Source: Candidatus Zixiibacteriota bacterium
GTDB taxonomy: Bacteria; Zixibacteria; MSB-5A5; GN15; PGXB01
Direction of reading: 5' to 3'
Length of the DNA stretch: 64,000 bases
Assembly (NCBI GenBank): GCA_016933955.1
Contig: JAFGTT010000032.1
Coordinates: 62,001-126,000 of the forward strand
Below the pieces are notes generated by a model. The model was not told the DNA's origin. It did not search any database and saw nothing but the letters and a program-made list of their open reading frames with translations. Positions 1-10,200 of this stretch are shown piece after piece (position 1 is the stretch's first letter; every line of letters begins with the position of its first letter). Position numbers and translations under genes: made by a program.

Positions 1-1689
1 AAAATTTCTATCAATACTTTCGATCGTTACTACTCCAATCTAGTTAGAAAAGAGCAGCAGAATTCCGATGAGGATATCACCCCCGAGAAATCGGCGGAAT
101 TAAGAAAACAGGCCTGGTCCCAACTGGTTGGTGATTTTGTTATAAATCGCGAAATCGAAAAGAGAAAAATTACGGTTACTCCCGATGAAGTTTACGAATA
201 TCTGAAATTCTACCCGCCTCAGGTTATCCAGGAAACACCGCAATTCCAGACTGACGGCAAATTCGATTATCAGAAATATATCAACGCCATGGTCAATCCT
301 CAAAATGCCACCATGTGGTCTCAGCTCGAGGCCTATGTGCTTCCCGACCTAAAGCGGACCAAACTGCAAAGCCAGATTATAAATACTGTCAGGGTGACTC
401 CTTCCGAGGTAATGAATGCTTATCTGGCCGATAATGAAAGGGTCAAAATCGGTTATATAAATATCCAGTCGATCACCCTGGAACCTAAAGTCGAGATCCC
501 CAACGATACTCAGGTTAAGGCCTATTACGAGGAGCATAAGGACGATTACAAACAGCCGCGGAAGGCTCAGCTGAACCTGGTGATGTTTGAAAAGACACCT
601 TCCCAGAATGACTGGGATAAGGGTTATTATGAAATAAAGGATATTTATGACTCGGCCGCAGCCGGGGTTGATTTCGCGGAATTGGCCGCCGCTTTTTCTG
701 ACGATCGGTCGGCTTCTTCGGGCGGCGATCTGGGCTGGTTTTCCGAAGGACAGATGGTGGCGCCGTTTGACAGCGCGGTGGCAACCCTGAATGTCGACGA
801 CATCAGCAAACCGGTTAAAACCCGCTACGGATGGCATATTATCAAGATGTATGAAAAGTCAATCGAGAACAAGGCGGTTCCCGGGAGCCAGGAAACCCGG
901 CCGGTGAAGAGATACCATGCCGCGCACATTCTAATCAAGGTCGAACCTTCCCAGGAAGCCGTTGAAACCATTTATAACAATGCTCTTGATTTCGAGGAAG
1001 CGGCCAAATCCGAGGGTCTTGTTCCGGCGGCCGAGAAATACAATTACGATGTCAAAACCACTGCCCCCTTCGATGAAAGCGGCATGATACAGTATTTGGG
1101 AGATATGCCCGAGGCCGCTCAATTCGCCTTCAGTCATAAACCCGGCGATCTTTCACCGATCTTTGAGACCCGGGCGGCTTATTTTCTGACATCCGTCGAT
1201 TCTCTGATCCCTGAAGGATATACTCCCTACGAAACGGCTGCCGCAAGTATTGGCAAACGCCTGGTGGCCGAGAGTGCCGAAAAGCTGGCCCTCGACACCG
1301 CGACCATCGTCTATGATAATATAAAATCGGGCGGTGGTTTTTCCGGGTCTGCCAAAAGATACGGCTTTGACTACAAGGAGTCGGACATGATCAATAGCAA
1401 TTCGATGGTCCCCGGAATCGGGCGTTCCGACGAAATTATCGGGGCGGCCTTTGCCATGAAGAATATCAACGATGTCACCAGACCTGTCGAATATGAGCGA
1501 GGGGCGGTAATCATGACTCTGCTTGACAGGCGGTCGGCCAATCTGGAGACATTCAACCAGATGAGAGATTCATTACACTATGCCGTCCAGCTTCAAAAAA
1601 GCCAGGATATTTACAGCCGCTGGTTTGATAATATCATCAGCAACAGCAAAATAGAAAATTATCTGGATGAGTTCTATACCGGCAATTAA
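1..1689 (+). CDS. Parvulin-type peptidyl-prolyl isomerase (SurA/PpiD-like), 5' truncated
   Basis: The reading frame is open from base 1, so the start lies outside the window; an internal ATG at 289 is not the true start. The visible part is about 562 residues. The N-terminal portion is a helical chaperone-like segment. It is followed by a well-formed parvulin domain (about residues 180-300 of the visible protein) with the signatures [17 protein letters not shown] and [10 protein letters not shown] second, degenerate parvulin-like unit begins at [10 protein letters not shown] and lacks the usual GGDLG core. Family members work in the periplasm, assisting folding of outer-membrane proteins by cis-trans isomerisation of prolyl bonds. 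Whether this one is soluble (SurA) or membrane-anchored (PpiD) cannot be judged without the N-terminus. It ends at a strong terminator. Confidence 0.85.
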   Translation, partial: KISINTFDRYYSNLVRKEQQNSDEDITPEKSAELRKQAWSQLVGDFVINREIEKRKITVTPDEVYEYLKFYPPQVIQETPQFQTDGKFDYQKYINAMVNPQNATMWSQLEAYVLPDLKRTKLQSQIINTVRVTPSEVMNAYLADNERVKIGYINIQSITLEPKVEIPNDTQVKAYYEEHKDDYKQPRKAQLNLVMFEKTPSQNDWDKGYYEIKDIYDSAAAGVDFAELAAAFSDDRSASSGGDLGWFSEGQMVAPFDSAVATLNVDDISKPVKTRYGWHIIKMYEKSIENKAVPGSQETRPVKRYHAAHILIKVEPSQEAVETIYNNALDFEEAAKSEGLVPAAEKYNYDVKTTAPFDESGMIQYLGDMPEAAQFAFSHKPGDLSPIFETRAAYFLTSVDSLIPEGYTPYETAAASIGKRLVAESAEKLALDTATIVYDNIKSGGGFSGSAKRYGFDYKESDMINSNSMVPGIGRSDEIIGAAFAMKNINDVTRPVEYERGAVIMTLLDRRSANLETFNQMRDSLHYAVQLQKSQDIYSRWFDNIISNSKIENYLDEFYTGN

Positions 1690-1710
1690 GACGTATAAAA
1701 CGAACGAACA

Positions 1711-1743
1711 AGGGATATCGACATCACGATATCCCTTTTTTTT
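1711..1743 (+). terminator. Intrinsic terminator after the parvulin gene
   Basis: A perfect 10-bp stem (AGGGATATCG at 1711-1720 pairing with CGATATCCCT at 1727-1736) with a 6-nt loop is followed by a run of eight T. It lies 22 bases after the parvulin stop and touches the stop codon of the convergent nitrilase gene, so it separates the two transcription units. Confidence 0.9.
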
Positions 1744-2515
1744 ATTCTTCAACGGCACCGGCCGCTATTCCCTTCGCTTTGAAATCGCGCAACTCGTCAA
1801 TATCAAGGATGGTAGTCATAATGGCGGTAGATAATTCCGCGTGAGGTTCGACTCTTTTCAGGATTCCCCAGGGGGCGGCCACCAATGAACGACCCTGAAG
1901 TCTTTTCCCGAACAGGAGTCCCACTCCACACGTTTTAACGATGTAGGCCAATGATTCCCGGGCGGCCCTTACATAGATATCATTATCCCTCTTAAACTTT
2001 TCCAGTTTCCGCTCCTCCGGCAGATATGATGAAATGGTCGGGATAAAAATAATATCGGGCCGGTATTCTCTCATTTTTTCAAAAAGGGCAACATTCAAAG
2101 CATCGGCGCAAATCAATATCCCCAAACGAATGCCCTCGATCTCTCTGACAAAAATCTTGTCACCCGGCAAAATACCCTTGTCTATTTCTCCGCTGACCGG
2201 ATTGAGTTTCCGGTATCGCCCGATAATACACCCGCGATCAAACAGGTAGGCGCTGTTATAAAGCCCCTCCTCATCACCCTCAACCACCGAACCGCCAATC
2301 AGGCAGGTCGAAAGGGCTTCCGAAAGACCCGCCAGATAGGCCAGGTTTTCCTTGATCATCATAGCCGAACGGACAAAATCCGGCATATCCGAAGCCACCA
2401 GCGAATATTCGGGCAGGCAGATAAAATCCGGCCTTTGTTTAAAGACCAGCAACCGCTCCTCAAGGGTCAACATGTCCCCCAGCCGGGATTGAATCTGAAC
2501 GATTTTAATCAGCAT
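1742..2515 (-). CDS. Carbon-nitrogen hydrolase (nitrilase superfamily)
   Basis: A 257-residue protein with the Glu-Lys-Cys triad of the nitrilase superfamily: E36 in LPEYS, K103 in YRKLNP and C136 in ILICAD. The family hydrolyses or condenses non-peptide C-N bonds (amides, nitriles, carbamoyl groups) in an alpha-beta-beta-alpha fold. The length fits a stand-alone catalytic domain with no fused NAD synthetase or acyltransferase module. The substrate cannot be told from sequence. The gene is monocistronic, lies between convergent neighbours, and starts at an ATG preceded by GGGGATTT. A weak promoter-like pair lies just upstream. Confidence 0.85.
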   Translation of the reverse strand: MLIKIVQIQSRLGDMLTLEERLLVFKQRPDFICLPEYSLVASDMPDFVRSAMMIKENLAYLAGLSEALSTCLIGGSVVEGDEEGLYNSAYLFDRGCIIGRYRKLNPVSGEIDKGILPGDKIFVREIEGIRLGILICADALNVALFEKMREYRPDIIFIPTISSYLPEERKLEKFKRDNDIYVRAARESLAYIVKTCGVGLLFGKRLQGRSLVAAPWGILKRVEPHAELSTAIMTTILDIDELRDFKAKGIAAGAVEE

Positions 2516-2550
2516 AAATCCCCAAAAATGACAAATCGCCTTTTTCCATT

Positions 2551-2580
2551 ATCTTACGTATTTAATCAGCCGTGTTTCAA
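2551..2580 (-). promoter_or_regulatory. Possible sigma-70 promoter for the nitrilase gene
   Basis: On the minus strand TTGAAA and TAAGAT are separated by 18 bases, about 35 bases before the ATG at 2515. The match is moderate and there is no supporting operator. Confidence 0.3.
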
Positions 2581-2757
2581 AAACTTATAATAACCGCCCG
2601 GCGAAATGCTTTTTCCGGTGTTCAAAAAAAGGGCGATTTATATCACCGGGATTGGAAAAGAGCTAAAATTTGTCTATCTGTCGCCCATCCGGTCGATAAT
2701 TCGAATATAATAATCAATCACCGGTTTCTGCGGACATTATCAAAATGGAGGTATCCT

Positions 2758-3177
2758 ATGTACGAATCCAACGGACCGACCATTTTCTGGCTGGCCTCAC
2801 CTTTGGTCTGGCTGGGAATATATCTGTATTTTTCCCTGTGCCTGTTTACAATTGCCAAAAAGGTCGGGCATGAAAATACCTGGTGGGCCTTTGTCCCGAT
2901 TCTCAATATTATCCAGATTATCCAGATGGCCGGCAAGCCTCTCTACTGGTTTCTGTTTCTCTTTATTCCCATTTTCAATATCGTTGCCATAGCCATGATC
3001 TGGATTGAAATCGCCCGGGCCCGCGAGAAATCGCCGATATGGGGAGTATGCATGATTCTTCCCTTTATCAGTTTGCTGGCTATTCTGATTCTGGCCCTGG
3101 GTGAATCCAATCGTGTCAGCGCTTATCAACATGCCCCCCAACCCGAAACCGAAAAACACCCGACCCCGACCGTTTAA
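2758..3177 (+). CDS. Small integral membrane protein, DUF5684-like
   Basis: The frame is open further upstream, but the ATG at 2758 is the likely start because a GGAGG at 2747-2751 sits 6 bases before it and the upstream residues are not membrane-like. The 139-residue product has about four hydrophobic segments. It has the DUF5684-type pattern of TWWAFVPILN, a GKPLYW segment and a FIPIFNI segment, followed by a basic loop (EIARAREKS) and a last helix. The C-terminal tail is polar and Pro-rich. Function is unknown; relatives often carry sorting or signal-peptidase-like annotations without evidence. It is a monocistronic plus-strand gene with its own terminator. Confidence 0.75.
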   Translation: MYESNGPTIFWLASPLVWLGIYLYFSLCLFTIAKKVGHENTWWAFVPILNIIQIIQMAGKPLYWFLFLFIPIFNIVAIAMIWIEIARAREKSPIWGVCMILPFISLLAILILALGESNRVSAYQHAPQPETEKHPTPTV

Positions 3178-3206
3178 AACGACACCACTCACTCCCATAT
3201 AGAACG

Positions 3207-3240
3207 GGGCGGATCAAAATGATCCGCCCTTTCCCTTTTA
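3207..3240 (+). terminator. Intrinsic terminator after the DUF5684-like gene
   Basis: A perfect 10-bp stem (GGGCGGATCA at 3207-3216 with TGATCCGCCC at 3220-3229) closes a 3-nt AAA loop and is followed by a T-rich tail ending at 3240. It lies between two convergent genes. Confidence 0.9.
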
Positions 3241-3275
3241 TTGACAGGCATATTTCACTGGTAATTCGGGAGGCA

Positions 3276-4565
3276 CTACCAGCTGAATCCCAGGTCGAAA
3301 CGAAGCATCAATCCATTTAAATCCCTGGCATTGCGGCGATAGGCGCTATTCACAGAGCCGTATATATTACCGGCATACAATCCCAGACCTATCACCGACA
3401 GGGTCACTCCCAAACCGGGCTGATCGTGATCGAAAGCCTCGATTGAGCCCCAGATGAATAAGCCGTTAACGATCAACGCCGAAAGCGCCGTTTGACCGTA
3501 ACCATCATAGAGATAACCCAGGCCGGGGATAACCGCCAGGATACCCGCCAGAGCGGGGCTTTTTCTATTGAGATTTGCGGCTTCACGGGTTAATTGTACG
3601 CACTGCCGGGCCTGCGAATAATATTCCGAGGCGGGGCTAACCGCGGCAAAAACATCTCCGGCCGCTTTCCATCGGCATTCGCGGGCATAAATCAGGCCGT
3701 TTAAAAGCATGGCTCGATCCCGATAAAGCCCGGACCGGCCTTCCACCAGGTTTTCGAAACAGCGATGCGCCGCCGGGTAGTTTTCCAGACGGATATAGCC
3801 GGTGCCGATTTTATAATCGATTTCCGTTTTCCACCCCTGTATCCGTTCATGTTCCCCCAATTCTTCCCCGTATTGGACCGCCGCCAGATACCGGCCTGAT
3901 TGATACAGGCAGTCATACAGGGCCATTGCCGCCCGAGGCCAATGAATGGAATGGGGATAGTAGGCCATCAGCCGCCGGTACTCGGTGGCCGCGCCGACAA
4001 AATCGTTTTCCATCCGAAGGGTTTCAGCGAATCCAAAAAGCCGATCATCTTCCCCGGCAGAATCAACCGGGGATTTCCCTGAATCCCGGTAATGGTTCAA
4101 ATGCGCACGGGAATAATCGGTTTTACGGTCACCAGGTTCACCGGATAGTCCGCCGGTCCATGCCCTTCCGCCGACCGGATCCAGGTAACGGGAATAACCA
4201 TCAATGATGGTTATCCGGTATTGTTCCGGGTCATGCCCGCAACGATGCAGGCGGTCGGATGTCATCATCATGGCGGTCAGGGGATCATACCGCTGAAACG
4301 CCATCCGGGCATATTCCGAGCACGACGGGGACATGGGACAATCGCCCCCTATACCCGGACTGATCAATAACCGGTAACCGGCAATCAGGCCAAGGGTCGG
4401 AAATTTGTAATAGGGATAGGCTTCGAAATCTTGTCCCGAAGCGGCCGGCATTTCTGCTGAGGAGGCTTTTATATCAGACGATGACTCGACATCAGAGGCC
4501 GGGCAATTTCCTGAGAGAAACAGGACTGCGGCCGCAAAAATCGAAATACAATATAGCCTGATCAT
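3276..4565 (-). CDS. Exported YidD-domain / TPR fusion protein
   Basis: This is a 429-residue multidomain protein. Residues 1-23 form a signal peptide. Residues about 55-112 are a YidD domain (membrane protein insertion efficiency factor) with the hallmark cysteines C76, C82 (PSCSEYA) and C109 (RLHRCGHDP). Residues 175-330 look like tetratricopeptide-type helical repeats. Residues 338-402 contain two hydrophobic helices (PALAGILAVIPGLGYLYDG), similar to DUF5683-type segments. Normal YidD is a cytoplasmic-side protein of about 70-110 residues encoded between rnpA and yidC. This one carries a signal peptide and has no such neighbours. It follows ETF-QO by 71 bases on the same strand. The role is unknown; assistance in envelope protein assembly is a guess. 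Confidence 0.75.
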   Translation of the reverse strand: MIRLYCISIFAAAVLFLSGNCPASDVESSSDIKASSAEMPAASGQDFEAYPYYKFPTLGLIAGYRLLISPGIGGDCPMSPSCSEYARMAFQRYDPLTAMMMTSDRLHRCGHDPEQYRITIIDGYSRYLDPVGGRAWTGGLSGEPGDRKTDYSRAHLNHYRDSGKSPVDSAGEDDRLFGFAETLRMENDFVGAATEYRRLMAYYPHSIHWPRAAMALYDCLYQSGRYLAAVQYGEELGEHERIQGWKTEIDYKIGTGYIRLENYPAAHRCFENLVEGRSGLYRDRAMLLNGLIYARECRWKAAGDVFAAVSPASEYYSQARQCVQLTREAANLNRKSPALAGILAVIPGLGYLYDGYGQTALSALIVNGLFIWGSIEAFDHDQPGLGVTLSVIGLGLYAGNIYGSVNSAYRRNARDLNGLMLRFDLGFSW

Positions 4566-4636
4566 TATTTATCTGCATCCCGGATATTCCCCCGCTTGTT
4601 TTATCGGGGCGCTAACAAGGATCCGATAGATACCGC

Positions 4637-6319
4637 CTATAAATTGGTATAGTTGGGACCTCCACCGCCTTCCGGCGTAACCCAGTCGATTACCTGGTAG
4701 GGATCGGCAATATCACAGGTTTTACAGTGAACGCAATTCGACGGTGTTAACTGCAGTTTCTTCTTCCCCGGACGGTTTTCATCATCAACCATCTCGTACA
4801 CCTGAGCCGGGCAAAAATACTGACAGGGATTACCGTACTCCTCGGTACAACGATTGTTGCAAATATCATAGTCGGCAATGACAAGGTGCGGCGGCTGTTC
4901 TTCCTCATGCTTGGTTCCCGAGCGGTACACGTCGGTCAATTTATCGAAGGTGTACTGATTATCAAACTTGAGATTTTTTCGAGTCGATTCCTCGCCGAAA
5001 CGGGCGATATAATCGCGAACCGGCATCATATGTTCATGGTCGGAATGAACCTCGCGGCGGTCGTTTAATCCCCGCCCGCCGCTGATCATCTGCAAGCCGG
5101 TATTGACCATCCCGAATAACAATCCGTTATCGAATCCGGCGTGATAATTACGCACCGCATAAAGCTGATCGCGCGCCCACGAGGACTCAAACCGTTCCTG
5201 CATCCCCCGCAGAACATTAATCGAAAAATCTTCTTTCTCCAGTGCCTCGAAAAGCGTCTCGGCCGCCAGCATCCCCGACTTGATAGCCAGATGGATACCC
5301 TTCAACCGTTGCGAATCCAGAAAGCCGGCCGAATCACCGATTACCAGCAGACCTTCATGGTAAAGGCGCGGCATCGAATAATACCCGCCCTCAGGGATGG
5401 TCTTGGCACCATAATGAAGCATTTTACCGCCCTCGAAAATCTGCCTGACCATCGGATGGGTCTTAAACATTTGAAATTTATAATGCGGATCATTGGTCGG
5501 ATTGGGGCTGTTGAGACCGACTGCAAAACCGATGGCGGCCAGATTGCCACCCATATTATAAATAAATCCGCCGCCATACTCCTCCCAGGGCTGAGGCCAG
5601 CCGAAAGTATGGATTATTTCGCCCGGGCGTAACCGATCCTCGGGAATTTCCCAGACCTCTTTCACCCCGGTCAGATAGGACTGCGGCAGGCCATCCTCGA
5701 ATAAACCCAGTTTCCTCCCGGCCTGTTTGGTCAGCGAACCATGAACCCCCTCGGCCAGAACTACCACTTTGGCCTTGATAATCGAACCCGGTTCGAAATT
5801 GGCCCTGGGCTGACCATGTTTATCCAACCCCAGGTCGTTGGTCCTGACCCCGATCACCCGGTCGTCCTCAACCAGGAGCTCAAAACCCCCGGTTTCGGGG
5901 AAAATATCAATCTCCAGCCCTTCGACCTGCTCGGCCAGCCAGCCGGTGAACTTGTTGAGCGAAATTATATAATGACCGTCATTGCGAAATGGTTTGGGAA
6001 GAAAAGGAAAACGATATTTGGATTTTTCACTAAGATAATACAGAGAATCAGGACCGACCTCATGCTCGATTGGCATTCCTCGGTCTTTATAATCCGGTAT
6101 TAATTCCCGGATACCAAGAGGATTTAAGACGGCCCCCGACAATGAGTGTGCCCCCGGATAAGATCCTTTTTCGATAATGACTATCTGCGGGCGGGTGACT
6201 CTCCCCCCCGAATTATCAATCAGATGTGCCAGATGATAAGCGACAGAAAGCCCGGCCGGGCCGCCCCCTACGACAAGTATATCAACTTCGAGAACTTCTC
6301 TTTCAATATCCATTCTCAC
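4637..6319 (-). CDS. Electron transfer flavoprotein-ubiquinone oxidoreductase
   Basis: A 560-residue enzyme that passes electrons from reduced ETF (fed by acyl-CoA dehydrogenases) to the membrane quinone pool. An N-terminal FAD-binding dinucleotide fold shows GGGPAGLSVAYHLA. The middle holds the quinone/membrane-binding domain. The last 55 residues carry the [4Fe-4S] site: a YFCPAQVYE cysteine followed by the NCVHCKTCD cluster. The C-terminus GGGGPNYTNL closely resembles mitochondrial and proteobacterial ETF-QO. No etfAB genes are in the window, but an acyl-CoA dehydrogenase lies near 60-61 kb. It is preceded by the ArsC-like gene (68-base gap), probably as one operon. Confidence 0.95.
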   Translation of the reverse strand: MRMDIEREVLEVDILVVGGGPAGLSVAYHLAHLIDNSGGRVTRPQIVIIEKGSYPGAHSLSGAVLNPLGIRELIPDYKDRGMPIEHEVGPDSLYYLSEKSKYRFPFLPKPFRNDGHYIISLNKFTGWLAEQVEGLEIDIFPETGGFELLVEDDRVIGVRTNDLGLDKHGQPRANFEPGSIIKAKVVVLAEGVHGSLTKQAGRKLGLFEDGLPQSYLTGVKEVWEIPEDRLRPGEIIHTFGWPQPWEEYGGGFIYNMGGNLAAIGFAVGLNSPNPTNDPHYKFQMFKTHPMVRQIFEGGKMLHYGAKTIPEGGYYSMPRLYHEGLLVIGDSAGFLDSQRLKGIHLAIKSGMLAAETLFEALEKEDFSINVLRGMQERFESSWARDQLYAVRNYHAGFDNGLLFGMVNTGLQMISGGRGLNDRREVHSDHEHMMPVRDYIARFGEESTRKNLKFDNQYTFDKLTDVYRSGTKHEEEQPPHLVIADYDICNNRCTEEYGNPCQYFCPAQVYEMVDDENRPGKKKLQLTPSNCVHCKTCDIADPYQVIDWVTPEGGGGPNYTNL

Positions 6320-6387
6320 TCCTCAAAATTGGTGGTCACCATTCACCGATGAATATACACAAGACCGAGTGAAAATGGAATCAGTTT

Positions 6388-6819
6388 TTATTCTTTGGCC
6401 CTCGCTCGACCGTTGGATTGAAACCTCGGGACCATATCACCGTTAAGAGGATCGGAACCATTCGATTTGATCTGTAACATCTCTTTAATTTTGCCCAGGT
6501 TGGGACCGATCACCATCAGGCGCCCGGCCACGGTAATAGGGAATTTCATCAGTTCATTATCCCGGGCTATCAGGTCGATAACCTCGGCACGTGATGGAAG
6601 ATTTTTATCCAGACCCTTCCGGAGATATGTTTTGGATGACTTATTTATAAAATGATCCAGATTCAAGTGACGAACCAATCGCGAAATTTTATCATAAGTC
6701 AACGGTTCTTTTTTAATATCACGAATTCTTAAAAGAATTTCGTTCTTCTCCAGAAATTCCTGTATATCTTCACATCCGGGATCGCCGGGAATCATATAGA
6801 AGTCAACCATCTTTCTCAT
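6388..6819 (-). CDS. ArsC/Spx-like thioredoxin-fold protein
   Basis: A 143-residue protein with the layout of the arsenate reductase/Spx/YffB family: an N-terminal strand followed by a Cys (C16 in GDPGCEDIQ), the FLEKNEI helix, a leucine-rich middle and a KFPITVAGR segment matching the conserved cis-Pro region. The usual ArsC active-site context (RCSKSR) is replaced by PGCEDI, and the downstream arginines of arsenate reductases are not clear. Arsenate reduction is therefore unproven, and a general thiol redox role is equally possible. GGAGG lies 4 bases before the first ATG. It is probably co-transcribed with ETF-QO. Confidence 0.7.
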   Translation of the reverse strand: MRKMVDFYMIPGDPGCEDIQEFLEKNEILLRIRDIKKEPLTYDKISRLVRHLNLDHFINKSSKTYLRKGLDKNLPSRAEVIDLIARDNELMKFPITVAGRLMVIGPNLGKIKEMLQIKSNGSDPLNGDMVPRFQSNGRARAKE

Positions 6820-7290
6820 TGCGCCTCCGAATCATATGATCTGCAGTGTGCTATTAGACCTGGTAAGGTGAAAACCGGAAACGGTTTCAACCGAAACCTG
6901 AACTTTATCTTTTTGCCACCCTTTTGGTTATTTTATTTATCTCGTCTTTTGCCACCCCTTTAATGGTTTCAGATTGAAAAAACCAAGGCAACTGAAAATA
7001 CCTTCCATTTTTATCCGGTCATTTCAGGAAACCTCAAATAATTCAGTAACCAGAATTCGAGTCAGCAATTTAAGGGTGAAGGGCTCTTTTTTAGTCAATC
7101 AGGAGATTCCATCTATTGAACACCTGAGCCGTTAACTTTGTTCCCTCAAATAACTTTTAAAGAATCCTATCAGATACTTTATGTATTTCTGATGCCAGAT
7201 ATTGACACAGCTATTATTAATAAACGGCATTTTTTTAATATTTGGCAATGAGGTAAAAATACGATACTATTACGTATTAATTATACGTAT
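6820..7290. other. AT-rich intergenic region with repeats
   Basis: This 471-base stretch has no credible gene. It holds an inverted repeat with GGTTTC/GAAACC half-sites (6883-6898) and two direct copies of a CTTTTGCCACCC motif about 42 bases apart (near 6910 and 6955). Next to the stop of the multi-PAS gene there is an AT-rich 7-bp inverted repeat (TACGTAT at 7271-7277, ATACGTA at 7283-7289). The last could be a weak terminator for the upstream regulator gene but lacks a GC stem and a long T-run. Confidence 0.6.
6883..6898. promoter_or_regulatory. Candidate operator upstream of the ArsC-like/ETF-QO operon
   Basis: GGTTTC and GAAACC form a perfect 6-bp inverted repeat around a 4-base spacer. 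A third half-site, AAACCGG, lies just next to it (6872-6878). It lies 64-79 bases before the ArsC-like start codon. GAAACC-type dyads resemble LacI/GalR-family operators, but no such regulator is in the window. Confidence 0.3.
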
Positions 7291-10200
7291 TTATAGTGAT
7301 TGAAGATATGAGCTTAAGTTTATATTCGCATTACGGATACCAAGTTTTCGCCGGATAATTTCCCGGTGTTTATGAACCGTCAGAATGGATACATTCAGGA
7401 TCTCCGAAATCTCTTTCGATCTCAAACCATTTTTTATCATCTGGCAGATTTCCAATTCCCGTGGTGACAATCGACTATGACTGGTTCGTAATTTATCCAT
7501 AAAGGGTGATGCGATTGTTTCCAGGCTGCTTTCGATGCTGTCAATATGTTTTTTCTGCTGTTCGGAACAGGTTTCTTTGAAACGCTTCAGAGAAGGAACA
7601 ATTATTTTTTCGATATTGGCTGAAATCTGTTGTTTGATTCCATTCTTTTCCGCTTCGATTTGGCCCAGCACTTCTCTCAGGGCAATATTTTTTGCCTCAA
7701 GGGCTTCCTGTTCGGCTCGAAGTTCCTCGCCCGCCTTAATCAGCTCATTTTCAACTCGTTTGTGTTCGGTGAGATCTCGAAAAGCCAGGATGCGGACGGT
7801 CTGTCCCTGATACTGGCAGGCTTTGCCGATGACTTCTATTGGAAAGCCGGAGCCGTCCTTACGCCGGGCCATTCCCTGCCAGGCTATTTCTCCGTCTTGA
7901 TGAGGATTGCGGCCAATAAATTCAGCATATTCCGGTTCGACCAGATCAATCAAATTAATTTTCGGCAATTCTTCGGCGCCGTAGCCAAACATGATTGTTG
8001 CCGTTTGATTAAAATCGACTATTCGTCCGTTTTGATGAGTTATAATTCCTTCCGAGGTAGCTTCCGAGAGCATTCGGAATCTCCCTTCGCTTTCCTGCAG
8101 AGCCTGCTGGGCTCGGTGTCGATCGGTAACATCCCGGAAATATCCCAGATTACATTCCCGGCCGTTTATTTTCGCCGCTGTTCCGCTGATATCGACATAG
8201 ACTATTGTTCCATCCTTGCGAAGGCAGGGAATATTTTCGGAAATGTATTTTTCTCCTTTGGCCAGGGCATAAAAATCGATAACCAGATTATCCATTTCCC
8301 CGGCCGGATGGATATCGGAAATCGTCATTTGCATTAACTCCTCAATGGCGTAACCCAGGAGACGGCAGAACGCGGCATTGGCATAAAGCAGGGTAAGATC
8401 ATCAATGGCCGCGATCAGGATACCCTCGGCCGCCGACTCGAACAATATCCTATAGCGTTCTTCGGATTCGCGAAGCTGTTCTTCGGTTCGACGGCGTTCG
8501 ACGATTTCCCGGGTCAACTTGATATTGGTGACGGATAATTCAGCCGCCCTTTCTCTGACCAGCTCCTCCAGATGATCACGATGTTTTTTCAGTTCTTCAT
8601 CGGCTTTTCTTTTCTCGGTTATATCACGCAATACGGTAATTACATGGGTCACCTGTCCGTTTTTCACCACCGGGATTTTTCTGGTTTCAGTTATCACTTT
8701 TTTTTCATTAAGAAAGGTGATTTCCTCGGTCCGCGACATCTCTCCATCAGTGAAGACTCGGTGATACTCCTCCATGACGGCATCCGAAAGGAAGGGAAAC
8801 ACCTCCATCAACTTCCTGCCGACGGCCTCGATTTCCCCCAGACCAAGATCCCGGCACCAGTCACGGTAGGATTTGCTGAACAGGGTGAAACGCATATCTC
8901 GATCAATGACATGGATCGGATCATCCATGGCATTCAGGGTCGAGCTATAGAGAGTCTCGGATGCCTGCAGGGCTTCATCGGCCCGCTTGCGATCGGAGAT
9001 ATCAACCATCACCCCGCGCAGTCCGGCCGGACGGTCATCAATCAGAATCGGCGCCGAATAAATGAGGACCGGTATTTTCCGGCCGTCTTTACCCACCAGG
9101 TTATACTCATGTTCATCGGCCGCAATGCCCGCCAGTCTCTCTTCAAATTTTCTCCGGACCAACTCCTGATCATCCGGCTCGAATAAATCGAGAAGATGAA
9201 ATCCCCGCTCAAGATCCTCCCGGGAATAGCCGGTGGTTTCAAAACCTTTATTATTTGCCAGGGTTATATAACCTTCCAGATCAGTTTCAAAAAGAGTCTG
9301 CGGTAAAAGATCGGCCAGTTCCCTGAATTTTACTTCGGTATCGCGTAATTCCGCTTCAGCTTGTTTATGATCGCTGATATCCTCGGTCAGGATTATTACC
9401 CGCTCGACTTCATCACGGTCATTCTTGATGGCATAAAAATGCTGGGAGAGCCAGCGTAATTTTCCGGTACGGTGTTTTCGGGATTGAATCTCGGGAATAT
9501 GAAGATAGCCGCCGTGTTCATAAATATCATGGACCCGGGGCAGCCACTCCCCGAGATAACTATCATGTTCATCGAATTGCAGGGCATGCCGGGTTCGTTT
9601 CTGGTACTCCTCGATATCATCATCCGGTATGGCCCAGATATCCCGCCAGGCTTTATTATACCCCAGCAGTAGCCCGTTCCGGTTGCGGATCGAGACTCCC
9701 AATGGAGAGTGTTCGATAATGGCCCGGTTGAATTCCTCGCTTTCCCTCAGGGCCTTTTGAACCAGCCAGCTTTCCGAGACATCGCGGCAGAGAGCTAAAA
9801 CTCGATCGTCATCCTCGGTTTCGACCACCCTGGCGCTGATTTCGACAGGAATAATTTCCCCGGAGAGATTGATATAGTCAAGGCCGACATTCCGCAGGTA
9901 ACCCTGTCGGATACATTTATCGAATTCCTCGCGGCTTTTTTCCATGGCCTGCGGCGCCGTCCATTCGGAAATGTTCTTGCCCCGGATATCCTTCATTTTA
10001 CGGCGGCCGGTCAGCCGGAGATATTCCATATTGGCATCGACAACATTGCCAAGGGTATCCAGGATTACATAGCCGGTATCGGTGGCTTCCACCAGGGCAC
10101 GATATTTTTCTTCACTGGCCTGCAGAATTTCATCGGCTTTTTTTCGGCTGGTTATATCCCGGGCGATAATCATGGCCGAGGAGTATCGGTCATCATCGTT

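Noticed and set aside
2572-2757. N-terminal extension of the DUF5684-like gene
   Set aside because: The added residues are not membrane-like, and a GGAGG sits correctly before the ATG at 2758.
7271-7289. AT-rich inverted repeat TACGTAT/ATACGTA as a terminator
   Set aside because: It has no GC stem and no proper T-run, so it is noted only in the intergenic entry.
7630-8337. Plus-strand frames opposite the multi-PAS gene
   Set aside because: They lack ribosome sites and motifs, while the minus-strand PAS repeats are continuous.
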